Shown piece after piece: positions 13,601 through 25,234 of a stretch of 64,000 nt of DNA (position 1 is the first letter of the stretch; every line of letters begins with the position of its first letter). The notes below the pieces were generated by a model, which saw nothing but the letters and a program-made list of their open reading frames with translations, did no database searches and was not told where the DNA came from. The stretch is from Aristolochia californica. Taxonomy: Eukaryota; Streptophyta; Magnoliopsida; Piperales; Aristolochiaceae. The DNA is taken from NCBI GenBank assembly GCA_029961685.1, contig JARWKL010000015.1, forward strand, positions 18,350,801 to 18,414,800. The letters run 5' to 3'. The position numbers and the translations under genes are program-made.

Positions 13601-13994
13601 TGATTGCAAAACCCAATATATAAAAAACTAAAAGAGTTTAAAATCCTTAAAAATCACAGATAATTTTTGGAATTATCTCTCTCAGCATTTGTGTATTTCC
13701 ATTTTGGATGTTCAATTTTTTTTCAAATCCAAACTAGGGTTTTCACACTCCCATTTTTTTCATAAATAAAAATACAATGCAAATAGAACTCAACAAAATG
13801 AAAATTTTAGAGTTTATTTATGAAAAATATTCAAAACTATAATAAATTCAAGTGAAGAAAATTATTACATTCCCAAAAAATGAACACCAAAGATTTGTTA
13901 TCAAAATTTTGGAAATTCCACTAGTACAACCTCTAATATCTTGGTGGAATTTTATAAGAAAGAGATTTCAGATTGATCCTACCATGTTTTAAAT
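10605..13994. repeat. Domain 1 HOR copy 5, extended (A-B/A-B-C-D)
   Basis: Monomers A 10,605-11,286, B/A 11,287-11,968, B 11,969-12,650, C 12,651-13,329 and D 13,330-13,994, in total 3,390 bp. This is one monomer (682 bp) more than canonical. Both second and third monomers begin with the B signature. The last D carries private variants (TTACATTCCCAAAAAATG, CTCTAATATCTTGG) that reappear across the domain border. Confidence 0.9.
11287..11968. repeat. Extra B/A chimeric monomer
   Basis: It starts as B (CCACTGTAAGGTGCAAATG, ATGTCTCATCCC, GTTTATGAATGG) and ends as A (CCCTAATAACTTTGTGG where B has CTAATAATAGGTGG). It is followed by a second B monomer. A full-length B-to-A switch at matching positions is what unequal crossing-over between neighbouring monomers gives, and it accounts for the extra 682 bp. 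Confidence 0.85.
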
Positions 13995-14265
13995 GTGGTG
14001 GATAAGCATGCCTGAAACATGTTGAAGATGCAAATGACCTATTGATCCAAAAATTTCGAGTAGAAAAAAATAAATTCTCAAGTTAACATGCGGTGGGATA
14101 TTTACGAGAGCCAAACATACCACTCTTTGCCGATTTTACAAAAAGCAGACCTAAAAGTCATAGATCATCGTAAATATTTTGATGAATTAATGATGTGTAA
14201 CAACTGCAATTTTTGTTAGAAATGACGTTTGGTTTGAGAGTCAACACTCAGTTATAAATTCATCG

Positions 14266-14279
14266 CCCCCCCCCCCCCC
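14266..14279 (+). repeat. Run of 14 C
   Basis: The C-rich spot after AATTCATCG holds 14 consecutive C here, against about 5-8 in the other A, E and D monomers. It is a homopolymer expansion in the border monomer, or a sequencing or assembly length error. Confidence 0.9.
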
Positions 14280-15358
14280 TCTTCTAATGATTGCAAAACC
14301 CAGTATATAAATAACTAAAAGAGTTTACAAACCTTAAAAATCATAGATACTTTTTGGAATTATCTCTCTCACCATTTGTGCATTTCTATTTTGTATATTC
14401 AATTTTTTTTCAAATCCAAACTTGAGATTTCACTATCCTATTTTTCTCGTAAACAAAAAGATTACGAAAATAGATCACAATAAAATTAAAAAAATTTGAG
14501 TTTATGTATTCAAAAATTTGAAAACTATAATAAATGAAAGTGAAGACAACTATTTCATGCACTAAAAATGAACACCAAAGATTTGTTATCCATGTTTGGG
14601 AAATTCCACTAGTACAACCCCTAATAACTTGGTGGAACTTTATAAGAAAGAGATTCCTAATTGATCCTAACATGTTTTAAATGTGGTGGATATTCATGCC
14701 TGACACATGTTGAAGATGCAAAATGACCTAATGATCCAAAAATTTCAAGGAATAGAATAAATTAAATTCACAATTTAACATGATGTGGGATATTTACCTG
14801 ATCCAAACAACCCATTTTTTTTTTCATTTTATAAAAGTGGACCTAACAATCATTGATCATCAAAAAGGTTTTGATCAGTTCATGACATGTCACGGCTATA
14901 ATTTTTGTTAGAAATGACTTTCTGTTAGGGAGTCAACATTCAGTTAAAAATGCCTCGCCCCCCTCTTCCGATGATTGCAAACCTCAATATATAAAAAACT
15001 AAAAGAGTTCACATTCCTAAAAATCACAAAAACTTTTTGGAATTATCTCTCTCAGCATTTGTGCATTTCCATTTTGGATGTTCAATTTTTTTTCAAATCC
15101 AAACTTGAGTTTTCACTCTCCCATTTTTTTTGTAAACAAAAAGATAAGCCAAATAAATCACAAAAAAATGAAAATTTTAAAGTTTATGTATGTAAAAATT
15201 TGAAAACTATAATAAATGTAAGTGAAAATTATTTCACACACTAAAAATGAATACCAAAGATTTGTTATGATATTTGGGAAATTCCACTAGCACAACCCCT
15301 AATAACTTGGTGGAACTTTATAAGAAATATTTCTAATTGATCCTAACATGTTTTAAAT

Positions 15359-16039
15359 GTGGTGGATATGCATGCCTGACACATGTTGAAGATGCAAATG
15401 ACCCAATGATCCAAAAATTTCAAGGAGTAGAATAAATTAAATTCACAATTTAACATGTTGTGGGATATTTACCAAAGCAAAAGAACCCACTTTTTGCTAT
15501 TCTATAAAAAGCGGACCTGACAATCATTGAACATCAAAAATGTTTTGATCGATTCATGACATGTAATGGTTATAATTTTTGTTAGAAATGACTTATGGTT
15601 TGGGAGTCAACACTCAGTTAAAAATGCCTCGCCCCCCTCTTCCGATGATTGCAAAACCCAATATATAAAAAACTAAAAGAGTTTAAAATCCTTAAAAATC
15701 ACAGATAATTTTTGGAATTATCTCTCTCAGCATTTGAGTATTTCCATTTTGGATGTTCAATTTTTTTTCAAATCCAAACTAGAGTTTTCACACTCCCATT
15801 TTTTTCATAAATAAAAATACAATGCAAATAGATCTCAACAAAATGAAAATTTTAGAGTTTATTTATGAAAAATATTCAAAACTATAATAAATTAGAGTGA
15901 AAAAAATTATTACATTCCCAAAAAATGAACACCAAAGATTTGTTATCAAAATTTGGGAAATTCCACTAGTACAACCTCAAATATCTTGGTGGAATTTTAT
16001 AAGAAAGAGATTTCTGATTGATCCTACCATGTTTTAAAT
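15359..16039. repeat. G/D chimeric monomer across the domain border
   Basis: The left half is G (ACATGTTGTGGGATATTTAC, CAAAGCAAAAGAACCC, GATTCATGACATGTAA). From about 15,600 it becomes D (ATAAAAATACAATGCAAATA, TTACATTCCCAAAAAATG, AATATCTTGGTGG). The D half shares private variants with the last D of domain 1 (13,330-13,994), about 2 kb to the left. It was probably copied or exchanged from that monomer. Confidence 0.87.
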
Positions 16040-18077
16040 GTGGTGGATAAGCATGCCGGAAACATGTTGAAGATTTAAATGACCTATTGATCCAAAAAAT
16101 TCAAGGAGTAGAAAAAAATAAATTCTCAGATTAACGTGTGGTGGGATATTTACCAGAGCCAAACAAACCACTCTTTGCCGATTTTACAAAAAGCAGACCT
16201 AAAAGTCATAGATCATCGTAAATATTTTGATCAATTAATGATGTGTAACAGCTGCAATTTTTGTTAGAAATGACGTTTGGTTTGAGAGTCAACACTCAGT
16301 TATAAATTCATCGCCCCCCCTCTTCTAATGATTGCAAAACCCAATATATAAAAAACTAAAAGAGTTTACAACCCTTAAAAATCATAGATACTTTTTGGAA
16401 TTATCTCTCTCACCATTTGTGCATTTCTATTTTGTATATTCAATTTTTTTTCAAATCCAAACATGAGATTTCACTATCCTATTTTTCTCGTAAACAAAAA
16501 GATTAGGAAAATAGATCACAACAAATTAAAAAAAATTTGAGCTTATGTATTCAAAAATTTGAAAACTATAATAAATGAAAGTGAAGACAATTATTTCATG
16601 CACTAAAAATGAACACCAAAGATTTGTTATCCATGTTTGGGAAATTCCACTAGTACAACCCCTAATAACTTGGTGGAACTTTATAAGAAAGAGATTCCTA
16701 ATTGATCCTAACATGTTTTAAATGTGGTGGATATTCATGCCTGACACATGTTGAAGATGCAAAATGACCTAATGATCCAAAAATTTCAAGGAATAGAATA
16801 AATTAAATTCACAATTTAACGTGATGTGGGATATTTACCTGATCCAAACAACCCATTTTTTTCCATTTTACAAAAAGTGGACCTAACAATCATTGATCAT
16901 CAAAAAGGTTTTGATCAGTTCATGACATGTAACGGCTATAATTTTTGTTAGAAATGACTTTCTGTTAGGGAGTCAACATTCAGTTAAAAATGCCTCGCCC
17001 CCCTCTTCCGATGATTGCAAACCCCAATATATAAAAAACTAAAAGAGTTCACATTCCTAAAAATCACAAAATTTTTTTGGAATTATCTCTCTCGGCATTT
17101 GTGCATTTCCATTTTGGATGTTCAATTTTTTTTCAAATCGAAACTTGAGTTTTCACTCTCCCATTTTTTTTGTAAACAAAAAGATAAGCCAAATAAATCA
17201 CAAAAAAATGAAAATTTTAAAGTTTCTGTATGTAAATATTTGAAAACTATAATAAATGTAAGTGAAAATTATTTCACACACTAAAAATGAATACCAAAGA
17301 TTTGTTATCATGTTTGGGAAATTCCACTAGTACAACCCCTAATAACTTGGTGGAACTTTATAAGAAAGATTTCTAATTGATCGTAACATGTTTTAAATGT
17401 GGTGGATATGCATGCCTGACACATGTTGAAGATGCAAATGACCCAATGATCCAAAAATTTCAAGGAGTAGAATAAATTAAATTCACAATTTAACATGTTG
17501 GTGATATTTACCAAAGCAAAAGAACCCACTTTTTGCCATTCTATAAAAAGCGGACCTAACAATCATTGATCATCATAAATGTTTTGATCGATTCATGACA
17601 TGTAACGGCTATAATTTTTTTTAGAAATGACTTATGCTTTGGGAGTCAACATTCAGTTAAAAATGCCTTGCCCCCTCTTCCGATGATTGCAAAACCCAAT
17701 ATATAAAAAACTAAAAGAGTTTACATTCTTAAGAAATCATAGATACTTTTTCAAATTATCTCTCTCAGCATTTGTGCATTTCCATTTTGGATGTTCAATT
17801 TTTTTTCAAATCCAAACTAGAGTTTTCTCTCTCCCATTTTTCTCGTAATCAAAAAGATAAAGCAAATAGATCACAACAAAATGAAAATTTTAGAGTTTAT
17901 GTATGCAAAAAATTGAAGAATATAATAAATTTAAATGAAGAAAATTATTTCACGCACTAAAAATGAACACCAAAGTTTTGTTATCCATGTTTGGGAAATT
18001 CCACTAGTACATCCTCTAATAGCAAGGTGGAATTTAATAAGAAAGAAACTTCTAATTGGTCCTAATATGTTTTAAAT
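16040..18077. repeat. Domain 2 HOR copy 2 (E-F-G)
   Basis: Monomers E 16,040-16,723, F 16,724-17,398 and G 17,399-18,077, in total 2,038 bp. This is the first copy with a complete G monomer. Its E left end (AAATGACCTATTGATCC) still resembles the border E at 13,995 rather than the later E copies. Confidence 0.9.
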
Positions 18078-19971
18078 GTGGTGGATATGCATGTCTGAAA
18101 CATGTTGAAGATTCAAATGACTAATGATACAACAATTATTAGGAGCAGAAAAAATAAAACTCTCAAGTTAACGTGCAATGGGATATTTACCAGAGCCAAA
18201 CAAACCACTCTTTGCCGATTTGACAAAAAGCGGACCTAACAGTCATAGATCATCGTAAATATTTTGATCAATTAATGATGTGTAACAGCTGCAATTTTTG
18301 TTAGAAATGACGTTTGGTTTGAGAGTCAACACTCAGTTATAAATTCATCGCCCCCCCTCTTCTAATGATTGCAAAACCCAATATATAAAAAACTAAAAGA
18401 GTTTACAACCCTTAAAAATCATAGATACTTTTTGGAATTATCTCTCTCACCATTTGTGCATTTCTATTTTGTATATTCAATTTTTTTTCAAATCCAAACT
18501 TGAGATTTCACTATCCTATTTTTCTCGTAAACAAAAAGATTAGGAAAATATATCACAACAAAAGAAAAAAAATTTGAGTTTATGTATTCAAAAATTTGAA
18601 AACTATAATAAATGAAAGTGAAGACAATTATTTCATGCTCTAAAAATGAACACCAAAGATTTGTTATCCATGTTTGGGAAATTCTACTAGTACAACCCCT
18701 AATAACTTGGTGGAACTTTATAAGAAAGAGATTCCTAATTGATCCTAACATGTTTTAAATGTGGTGGATATTCATGCCTGACACATGTTGAAGATGCAAA
18801 ATGGCCTAATGATCCAAAATTTTCAAGGAATAGAATAAATTAAATTCACAATTTAACGTGATGTGAGATATTTACCTGATCCAAACAACCCATTTTTTTC
18901 CATTTTGCAAAAAGTGGACCTAACAATCATTGATCATCAAAAAGGTTTAGATCAGTTCATGACATGTAACGGCTATAATTTTTGTTAGAAATGACTTTCT
19001 GTTAGGGAGTCAACATTCAGTTAAAAATGCCTCGCCCCCCTCTTCCGATGATTGCAAACCCCAATATATAAAAAACTAAAAGAGTTCACATTCCTAAAAA
19101 TCACAAAAACTTTTTGGAATTATCTCTCTCAGCATTTGTGCATTTCCATTTTGGATGTTCAATTTTTTTTCAAATCCAAACTAGAGTTTTCACTCTCCCA
19201 TTTTTTTTGTAAACAAAAAGATAAGCCAAATAAATCACAAAAAAATGAAAATTTTAAAGTTTATGTATGTAAAAATTTGAAAACTATAATAAATGTAAGT
19301 GAAAATTATTTCACACATTTAAAATGAATACCAAAGATTTGTTATCATGTTTGGGAAATTCCACTAGTACAACCCCTAATAACTTGGTGGAACTTTATAA
19401 GAAAGATTTCTAATTGATCCTAACATGTTTTAAATGTGGTGGATATGCATGCCTGACACATGTTGAAGATGCAAATGACCCAATGATTCATGACATGTAA
19501 CGGCTATATGTTTTTTTAGAAATGACTTATGGTTTGGGAGTCAACATTCAGTTAAAAATGCCTTGCCCCTCTTCCAATGATTGCAAAACCCAATATATAA
19601 AAAACTAAAAGAGTTTACATTCTTAAGAAATCACAGATACTTTTTCAAATTATCTCTCTCAGCATTTGTGCATTTCCATTTTGGATGTTCAATTTTTTTT
19701 CAAATCCAAACTAGAATTTTCTCTCTCCCATTTTTCTCGTAAACAAAAAGATAAGGCAAATAGATCACAACAAAATGAAAATTTTAGAGTTTATGTATGC
19801 AAAAAATTGAAAAATATAATAAATTTAAATGAAGAAAATTATTTCACGCACTAAAAATGAACACCAAAGTTTTGGTATCCATGTTTGGGAAATTCCACTA
19901 GTACATCCTCTAATAGCATGGTGGAATTTAATAAGAAAGAAACTTCTAATTGGTCCTAACATGTTTTAAAT
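18078..19971. repeat. Domain 2 HOR copy 3, shortened (E-F-G with deletion)
   Basis: Monomers E 18,078-18,760, F 18,761-19,435 and G 19,436-19,971, in total 1,894 bp. The E here has the AATGATACAACAATTATTAGG left end typical of all later E copies. Confidence 0.9.
19436..19971. repeat. G monomer with about 143-bp internal deletion
   Basis: At about 19,485-19,487 the sequence jumps from CCCAATGAT to TCATGACATGTAACGG. It removes the stretch that in other G copies begins CCAAAAATTTC and ends TTTTGATCGAT. GAT is present at both ends, so the junction has 3 bp of shared sequence. HOR spacing drops from 2,037 to 1,894, matching the size. Confidence 0.9.
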
Positions 19972-22010
19972 GTGGTGCATATGCATGTCTGAAACATGTT
20001 GAAGATTCAAATGACCTAATGATACAAAAATTATTAGGAGTAGAAAAAATAAAACTCTCAAGTTAACGTGCGGTGGGATATTTACCAGAGCCAAACAAAC
20101 CACTCTTTTCCGATTTGACAAAAAGCGGACCTAACAGTCATAGATCATCGTAAATATTTTGATCAATTAATGATGTGTAACAGCTGCAATTTTTGTTAGA
20201 AATGACGTTTGGTTTGAGAGTCAACACTCAGTTATAAATTCATCGCCCCCCTCTTCAAATGATTGCAAAACCCAATATATAAAAAAGTAAAAGTGTTTAC
20301 AACCCTTAAAAATCGTAGATACTTTTTGGAATTAACTCTCTCACCATTTGTGCATTTCTATTTTGTATATTCAATTTTTTTTCAAATCCAAACGTGAGAT
20401 TTCACTATCCTATTTTTCTCGTAAAGAAAAAGATTAGGAAAATAGATCACAACAAAAGAAAAAAAATTTGAGTTTATGTATTCAAAAATTTGAAAACTAT
20501 AATAAATGAAAGTGAAGACAATTATTTCATGCACTAAAAATGAACACCAAAGATTTGTTATCCATGTTTGGGAAATTCCACTAGTACAACCCCTAATAAC
20601 TTGGTGGAACTTTATAAGAAAGAGATTCCTAATTGATCCTAACAAGTTTTAAACGTCGTGGACATTCATGCCTGACACATGTTGAAGATGCAAAATGACC
20701 TAATGATCCAAAAATTTCAAGGAATAGAATATATTAAATTCACAATTTAACGTGATGTGGGATATTTACCTGATCCAAACAACCCATTTTTTTTTCCATT
20801 TTACAAAAAGTGGTCCTAACAATCATTGATCATCAGAAAGGTCTTGATCAGTTCATGACATGTAACGGCTATAATTTTTGTTAGAAATAACTTTCTCTTA
20901 GGGAGTCAACATTCAGTTAAAAATGCCTCGACCCCTCTTCCGATGATTGCAAACCCCAATATATAAAAAACTAAAAGAGTTCACATTCCTAAAAATCACA
21001 AAAACTTTTTGGAATTATCTATCTCAGCATTTGTGTATTTCCATTTTGGATGTTCAATTTTTTTTCAAATCCAAACTTGAGTTTTCACTCTCCCATAATT
21101 TTTGTAAACAAAAAGATAAGCCAAATAAATCACAAAAAAATGAAAATTTTACAGTTTCTGTATGTAAAAATTTGAAAACTATAATAAATGTAAGTGAAAA
21201 TTATTTCACACACTAAAAATGAATACCAAAGATTTGTTATCATGTTTGGGAAATTCCACTAGTACAACCCGTAATAACTTGGTGGAACTTTATAAGAAAG
21301 ATTTCTAATTGATCCTAACATGTTTTAAATGTGGTGGATATGCATGCCTGACACATGTTGATGATGCAAATGACCCAATGATCCAAAAATTTCAAGGAGT
21401 AGAATAAATTAAATTCACAATTTAACATGTTGTGGGATATTTACCAAAGCAAAAGAACCCACTTTTTGCCATTCTATAAAAAGCGGACCTAACAATCATT
21501 GATCATCATAAATGTTTTGATTGATTCATGACATGTAACGGCTATAATTTTTTTTAGAAATGACTTATGGTTTGGGAGTCAACATTCAGTTAAAAATGTC
21601 TTGCCCCCTCTTCCGATGATTGCAAAACCCAATATATAAAAAACTAAAAGAGTTTACATTCTTAAGAAATCACAGATACTTTTTCGAATTATCTCTCTCA
21701 GCATTTGTGCATTTCCATTTTGGATGTTCAATTTTTTTTCAAATCCAAACTAGAGTTTTCTCTCCCCCATTTTTCTCGTAAACAAAAAGATAAGGCAAAT
21801 AGATCACAACAAAATGAAAATTTTAGAGTTTATGTATGGAAAAAATTGAAAAATATAATAAATTTAAATGTAGAAAATTATTTCACGCACTAAAAATGAA
21901 CACCAAAGTTTTGTAATCCATGTTTGGGAAATTCCACTAGTACATCCTCTAATAGCATGGTGGAATTTAATAAGAAAGAAACTTCTAATTGATCCTAACA
22001 TGTTTTAAAT
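19972..22010. repeat. Domain 2 HOR copy 4 (E-F-G)
   Basis: Monomers E 19,972-20,654, F 20,655-21,330 and G 21,331-22,010, in total 2,039 bp. The F start is degraded at the anchor word (AAACGTCGTGGAC). F also has an AA in place of TT inside its T-run (CTCCCATAATTTTTG). Confidence 0.9.
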
Positions 22011-23195
22011 GTGGTGGATATGCATGTCTGAAACATGTTGAAGATTCAAATGACCTAATGATACAACAATTATTAGGAGTAGAAAAAATAAAACTCTCAT
22101 GTTAACGTGCGGTGGGATATTTACCAGAGCCAAACAAACCACTCTTTGCCGATATGACAAAAAGCGGACCTAACAGTCATAGATCATCGTAAATATTTTG
22201 ATCAATTAATGATGTGTTACAGCTGCAATTTTTGTTAGAAATAACGTTTGGTTTGAGAGTAAACACTCAGTTATAAATTCATTGCCCCCCCTCTTCTAAT
22301 GATTGCAAAACCCAATATATAAAAAACTAAAAGAGCTTACAACCCTCAAAAATCATAGATACTTTTTGGAATTATCTCTCTCACCATTTATGCATTTCTA
22401 TTTTGTATATTCAATTTTTTTTCAAATCCAAACGTGAGATTTCACTATCCTATTTTTCTCGTAAACAAAAAGATTAGGAAAATAGATCACAAAAAATTAA
22501 AAAAAAATTGAGTTTATGTATTCAAAAATTTTAAAACTATAATAAATAAAAGTGAAGACAATTATTTCATGCACTAAAAATGAACACCAAAGATTTGTTA
22601 TCCATGTTTGGGAAATTCCACTAGTACAACCCCTAATAACTTGGTGGAACTTTATAAGAAAGAGATTCCTAATTGATCCTAACATGTTTTAAATGTGGTG
22701 GACATTCATGCCTGACACATGTTGAAGATGCAAAATGACCTAATGATCCAAAAATTTCAAGGAATAGAATAAATTAAATTCACAATTTAACGTGATGTGG
22801 GATATTTACCTGATCCAAACAACCCATTTTTTTTCCATTTTACAAAAAAGTGGACCTAACAATCATTGATCATCAAATCTCTCTCAGCATTTGTGCATTT
22901 CCATTTTGGATGTTCATTTTTTTTCAAATCCAAACTAGAGTTTTCTCTCTCCCATTTTTCTCGTAAACAAAAAGATAAGGCAAATAGATCACAACAAAAT
23001 GAAAATTTTAGAGTTTATGTATGCAAAAAATTGAAAAATATAATAAATTTAAATGAAGAAAATTATTTCACGCACTAAAAATGAACACCAAAGTTTTGTT
23101 ATCCATGTTTGGGAAATTCCACTAGTACATCCTCTAATAGCATGGTGGAATTTAATAAGAAAGAAACTTCTAATTGGTCCTAACATGTTTTAAAT
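22011..23195. repeat. Domain 2 HOR copy 5, shortened (E-F/G)
   Basis: Monomer E 22,011-22,694 followed by a single F/G chimera 22,695-23,195. The copy is 1,185 bp, about 850 bp below canonical. Confidence 0.9.
22695..23195. repeat. F/G chimeric monomer (501 bp), deletion junction near 22,877
   Basis: The left part is F (GATGCAAAATGACC, ACCTGATCCAAACAACCC, CATTGATCATCAAA). At about 22,877 it switches to G (TCTCTCTCAGC, later GAATTTAATAAGAAAG). Position about 181 of F is joined to position about 360 of the next monomer, removing one period plus about 180 bp. The geometry is almost the same as in the A/B chimera at 3,351-3,838. Confidence 0.9.
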
Positions 23196-25234
23196 GTGGT
23201 GGATATGCATGTCTGAAACATGTTGAAGATTCAAATGACCTAATGATACAACAATTATTAGGAGTAGAAAAAATAAAACTCTCAAGTTAACGTGCGGTGG
23301 GATATTTACCAGAGCCAAACAAACCACTCTTTGCCGATTTGACAAAAAGCGGACCTAACAGTCATAGATCATCGTAAATATTTTGATCAATTAATGATGT
23401 GTAACAGCTGCAATTTTTGTTAGAAATGACGTTTGGTTTGAGAGACAACACTCAGTTATAAATTCATCGCCCCCCCCTCTTCTAATGATTGCTAAACCCA
23501 ATATATAAAAAACTAAAAGAGTTTACAACCCTTAAAAATCATAGATACATTTTGGAATTATCTCTCTCACCATTTGTGCATTTCTTTTTTGTATATTCAA
23601 TTTTTTTTCAAATCCAAACTTGAGATTTCACTATCCTATTTTTCTCGTAAACAAAAAGATTAGGAAAATAGATCACAACAAAATAAATAAAATTTGAGTT
23701 TATGTATTCAAAAATTTGAAAACTATAATAAATGAAAGTGAAGACAATTATTTCATGCACTAAAAATGAACACCAAAGATTTGTTATCCATGTTTGGGAA
23801 ATTCCACTAGTACAACCCCTAATAACTTGGTGGAACTTTATAAGAAAGAGATTCCTAATTGATACTAACATGTTTTAAATGTGGTGGATATTCATGCCTG
23901 ACACATGTTGAAGATGCAAAATGACCTAATGATCCAAAAATTTCAAGGAATAGAATAAATTAAATTCACAATTTAACATGATGTGGGATATTTACCTGAT
24001 CCAAACAACCCATTTTTTTTCCATTTTACAAAAAGTGGACCTAACATTCATTGATCATCAAAAGGTTTTGATCAGTTTATGACATGTAACGGCTATAATT
24101 TTTGTTAGAAATGACTTTCTGTTAGGGAGTCAACATTCAGTTAAAAATGCCTCGCCCCCCTCTTCCAATGATTGCAAACCCCAATATATAAAAAACTAAA
24201 AGAGTTCACATTCCTAAAAATCACAAAAACTTTTTGGAATTATCTCTCTCAGCATTTGTGCATTTCCATTTTGGATGTTCAATTTTTTTTCAAATCCAAA
24301 CTTGAGTTTTCACTCTCCCATTTTTTTTTGTAAACAAAAAGATAAGCCAAATAAATCACAAAAAATTGAAAATTTTAAAGTTTATGTATGTAAAAATTTG
24401 AAAACTATAATAAATGTAAGTGAAAATTATTTCACACACTAAAAATGAATACCAAAGATTTGTTATCATGTTTGGGAAATTCCACTAGTACAACCCGTAA
24501 TAACTTGGTGGAACTTTATAAGAAAGATTTCTAATTGATCCTAACATGTTTTAAATGTGGTGGATATGCATGCCTGACACATGTTGAAGATGCAATTGAC
24601 CCAACGATCCAAAAATTTCAAGGAGTAGAATAAATTAAATTCACAATTTAACATGTTGTGGGATATTTACGAAAGCAAAGAACCCACTTTTTGCCATTCT
24701 ATAAAAAACGGACCTAACAATCATTGATCATCATAAATGTTTTGATCGATTCATGACATGTAACGGCTATAATTTTTTTTAGAAATGACTTATGGTTTGG
24801 GAGTCGACATTCAGTTAAAAATGCCTTGCCCCCTCTTCCGATGATTGCAAAACCCAATATATAAAAACTAAAAGAGTTTACATTCTTAAGAAATCACAGA
24901 TACTTTTTCGAATTATCTCTCTCAGCATTTGTGCATTTCCATTTTGGATGTTCAATTTTTTTTTAAATCCAAACTAGAGTTTTCTCTCTCCCATTTTTCT
25001 CGTAAACAAAAAGATAAGGCATATAGATCACAACAAAATGAAAATTTTAGAGTTTATGTATACAAAAAATTGAAAAATATAATAAATTTAAATGAAGAAA
25101 ATTATTTCACGCACTAAAAATGAACACCAAAGTTTTGTTATCCATGTTTGGGAAACTCCACTAGTACATCCTCTAATAGCATGGTGGAATTTAATAAGAA
25201 AGAAACTTCTAATTGGTCCTAACATGTTTTAAAT
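23196..25234. repeat. Domain 2 HOR copy 6 (E-F-G)
   Basis: Monomers E 23,196-23,880, F 23,881-24,556 and G 24,557-25,234, in total 2,039 bp. Private variant: GTCGACATTCAG in G. Confidence 0.9.

Larger units (their letters stand above)
1..13994. repeat. Satellite domain 1: 4-mer HOR (A-B-C-D), about 2,710 bp
   Basis: Twenty complete monomers plus a partial one at the left edge. Four types alternate. A (about 683 bp) has GATTAATGATGTGTGACGGC and AATTCATCGCCC. B (about 682) has CCACTGT(A/C)AGATGCAAATG, GTGAAGGCGATAA and ATGTCTCATCCCCC. C (about 680) has TTCATGACGTGTAA and GCAATTATAACTCTCAACA. D (about 665) has ATAAAAATACAATGCAAATA and lacks about 18 bp after GTAAATG. Intact HOR copies measure 2,708-2,710 bp. 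One copy is shortened (3,351-5,185) and one extended (10,605-13,994). Confidence 0.93.
13995..16039. repeat. Domain 2 HOR copy 1 (E-F-G/D), border copy
   Basis: Monomers E 13,995-14,682, F 14,683-15,358 and G/D chimera 15,359-16,039. The first E has a left end unlike later E copies (ACCTATTGATCCAAAAATTT) and contains a run of 14 C. The third monomer carries domain 1 sequence in its right half. Confidence 0.88.
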
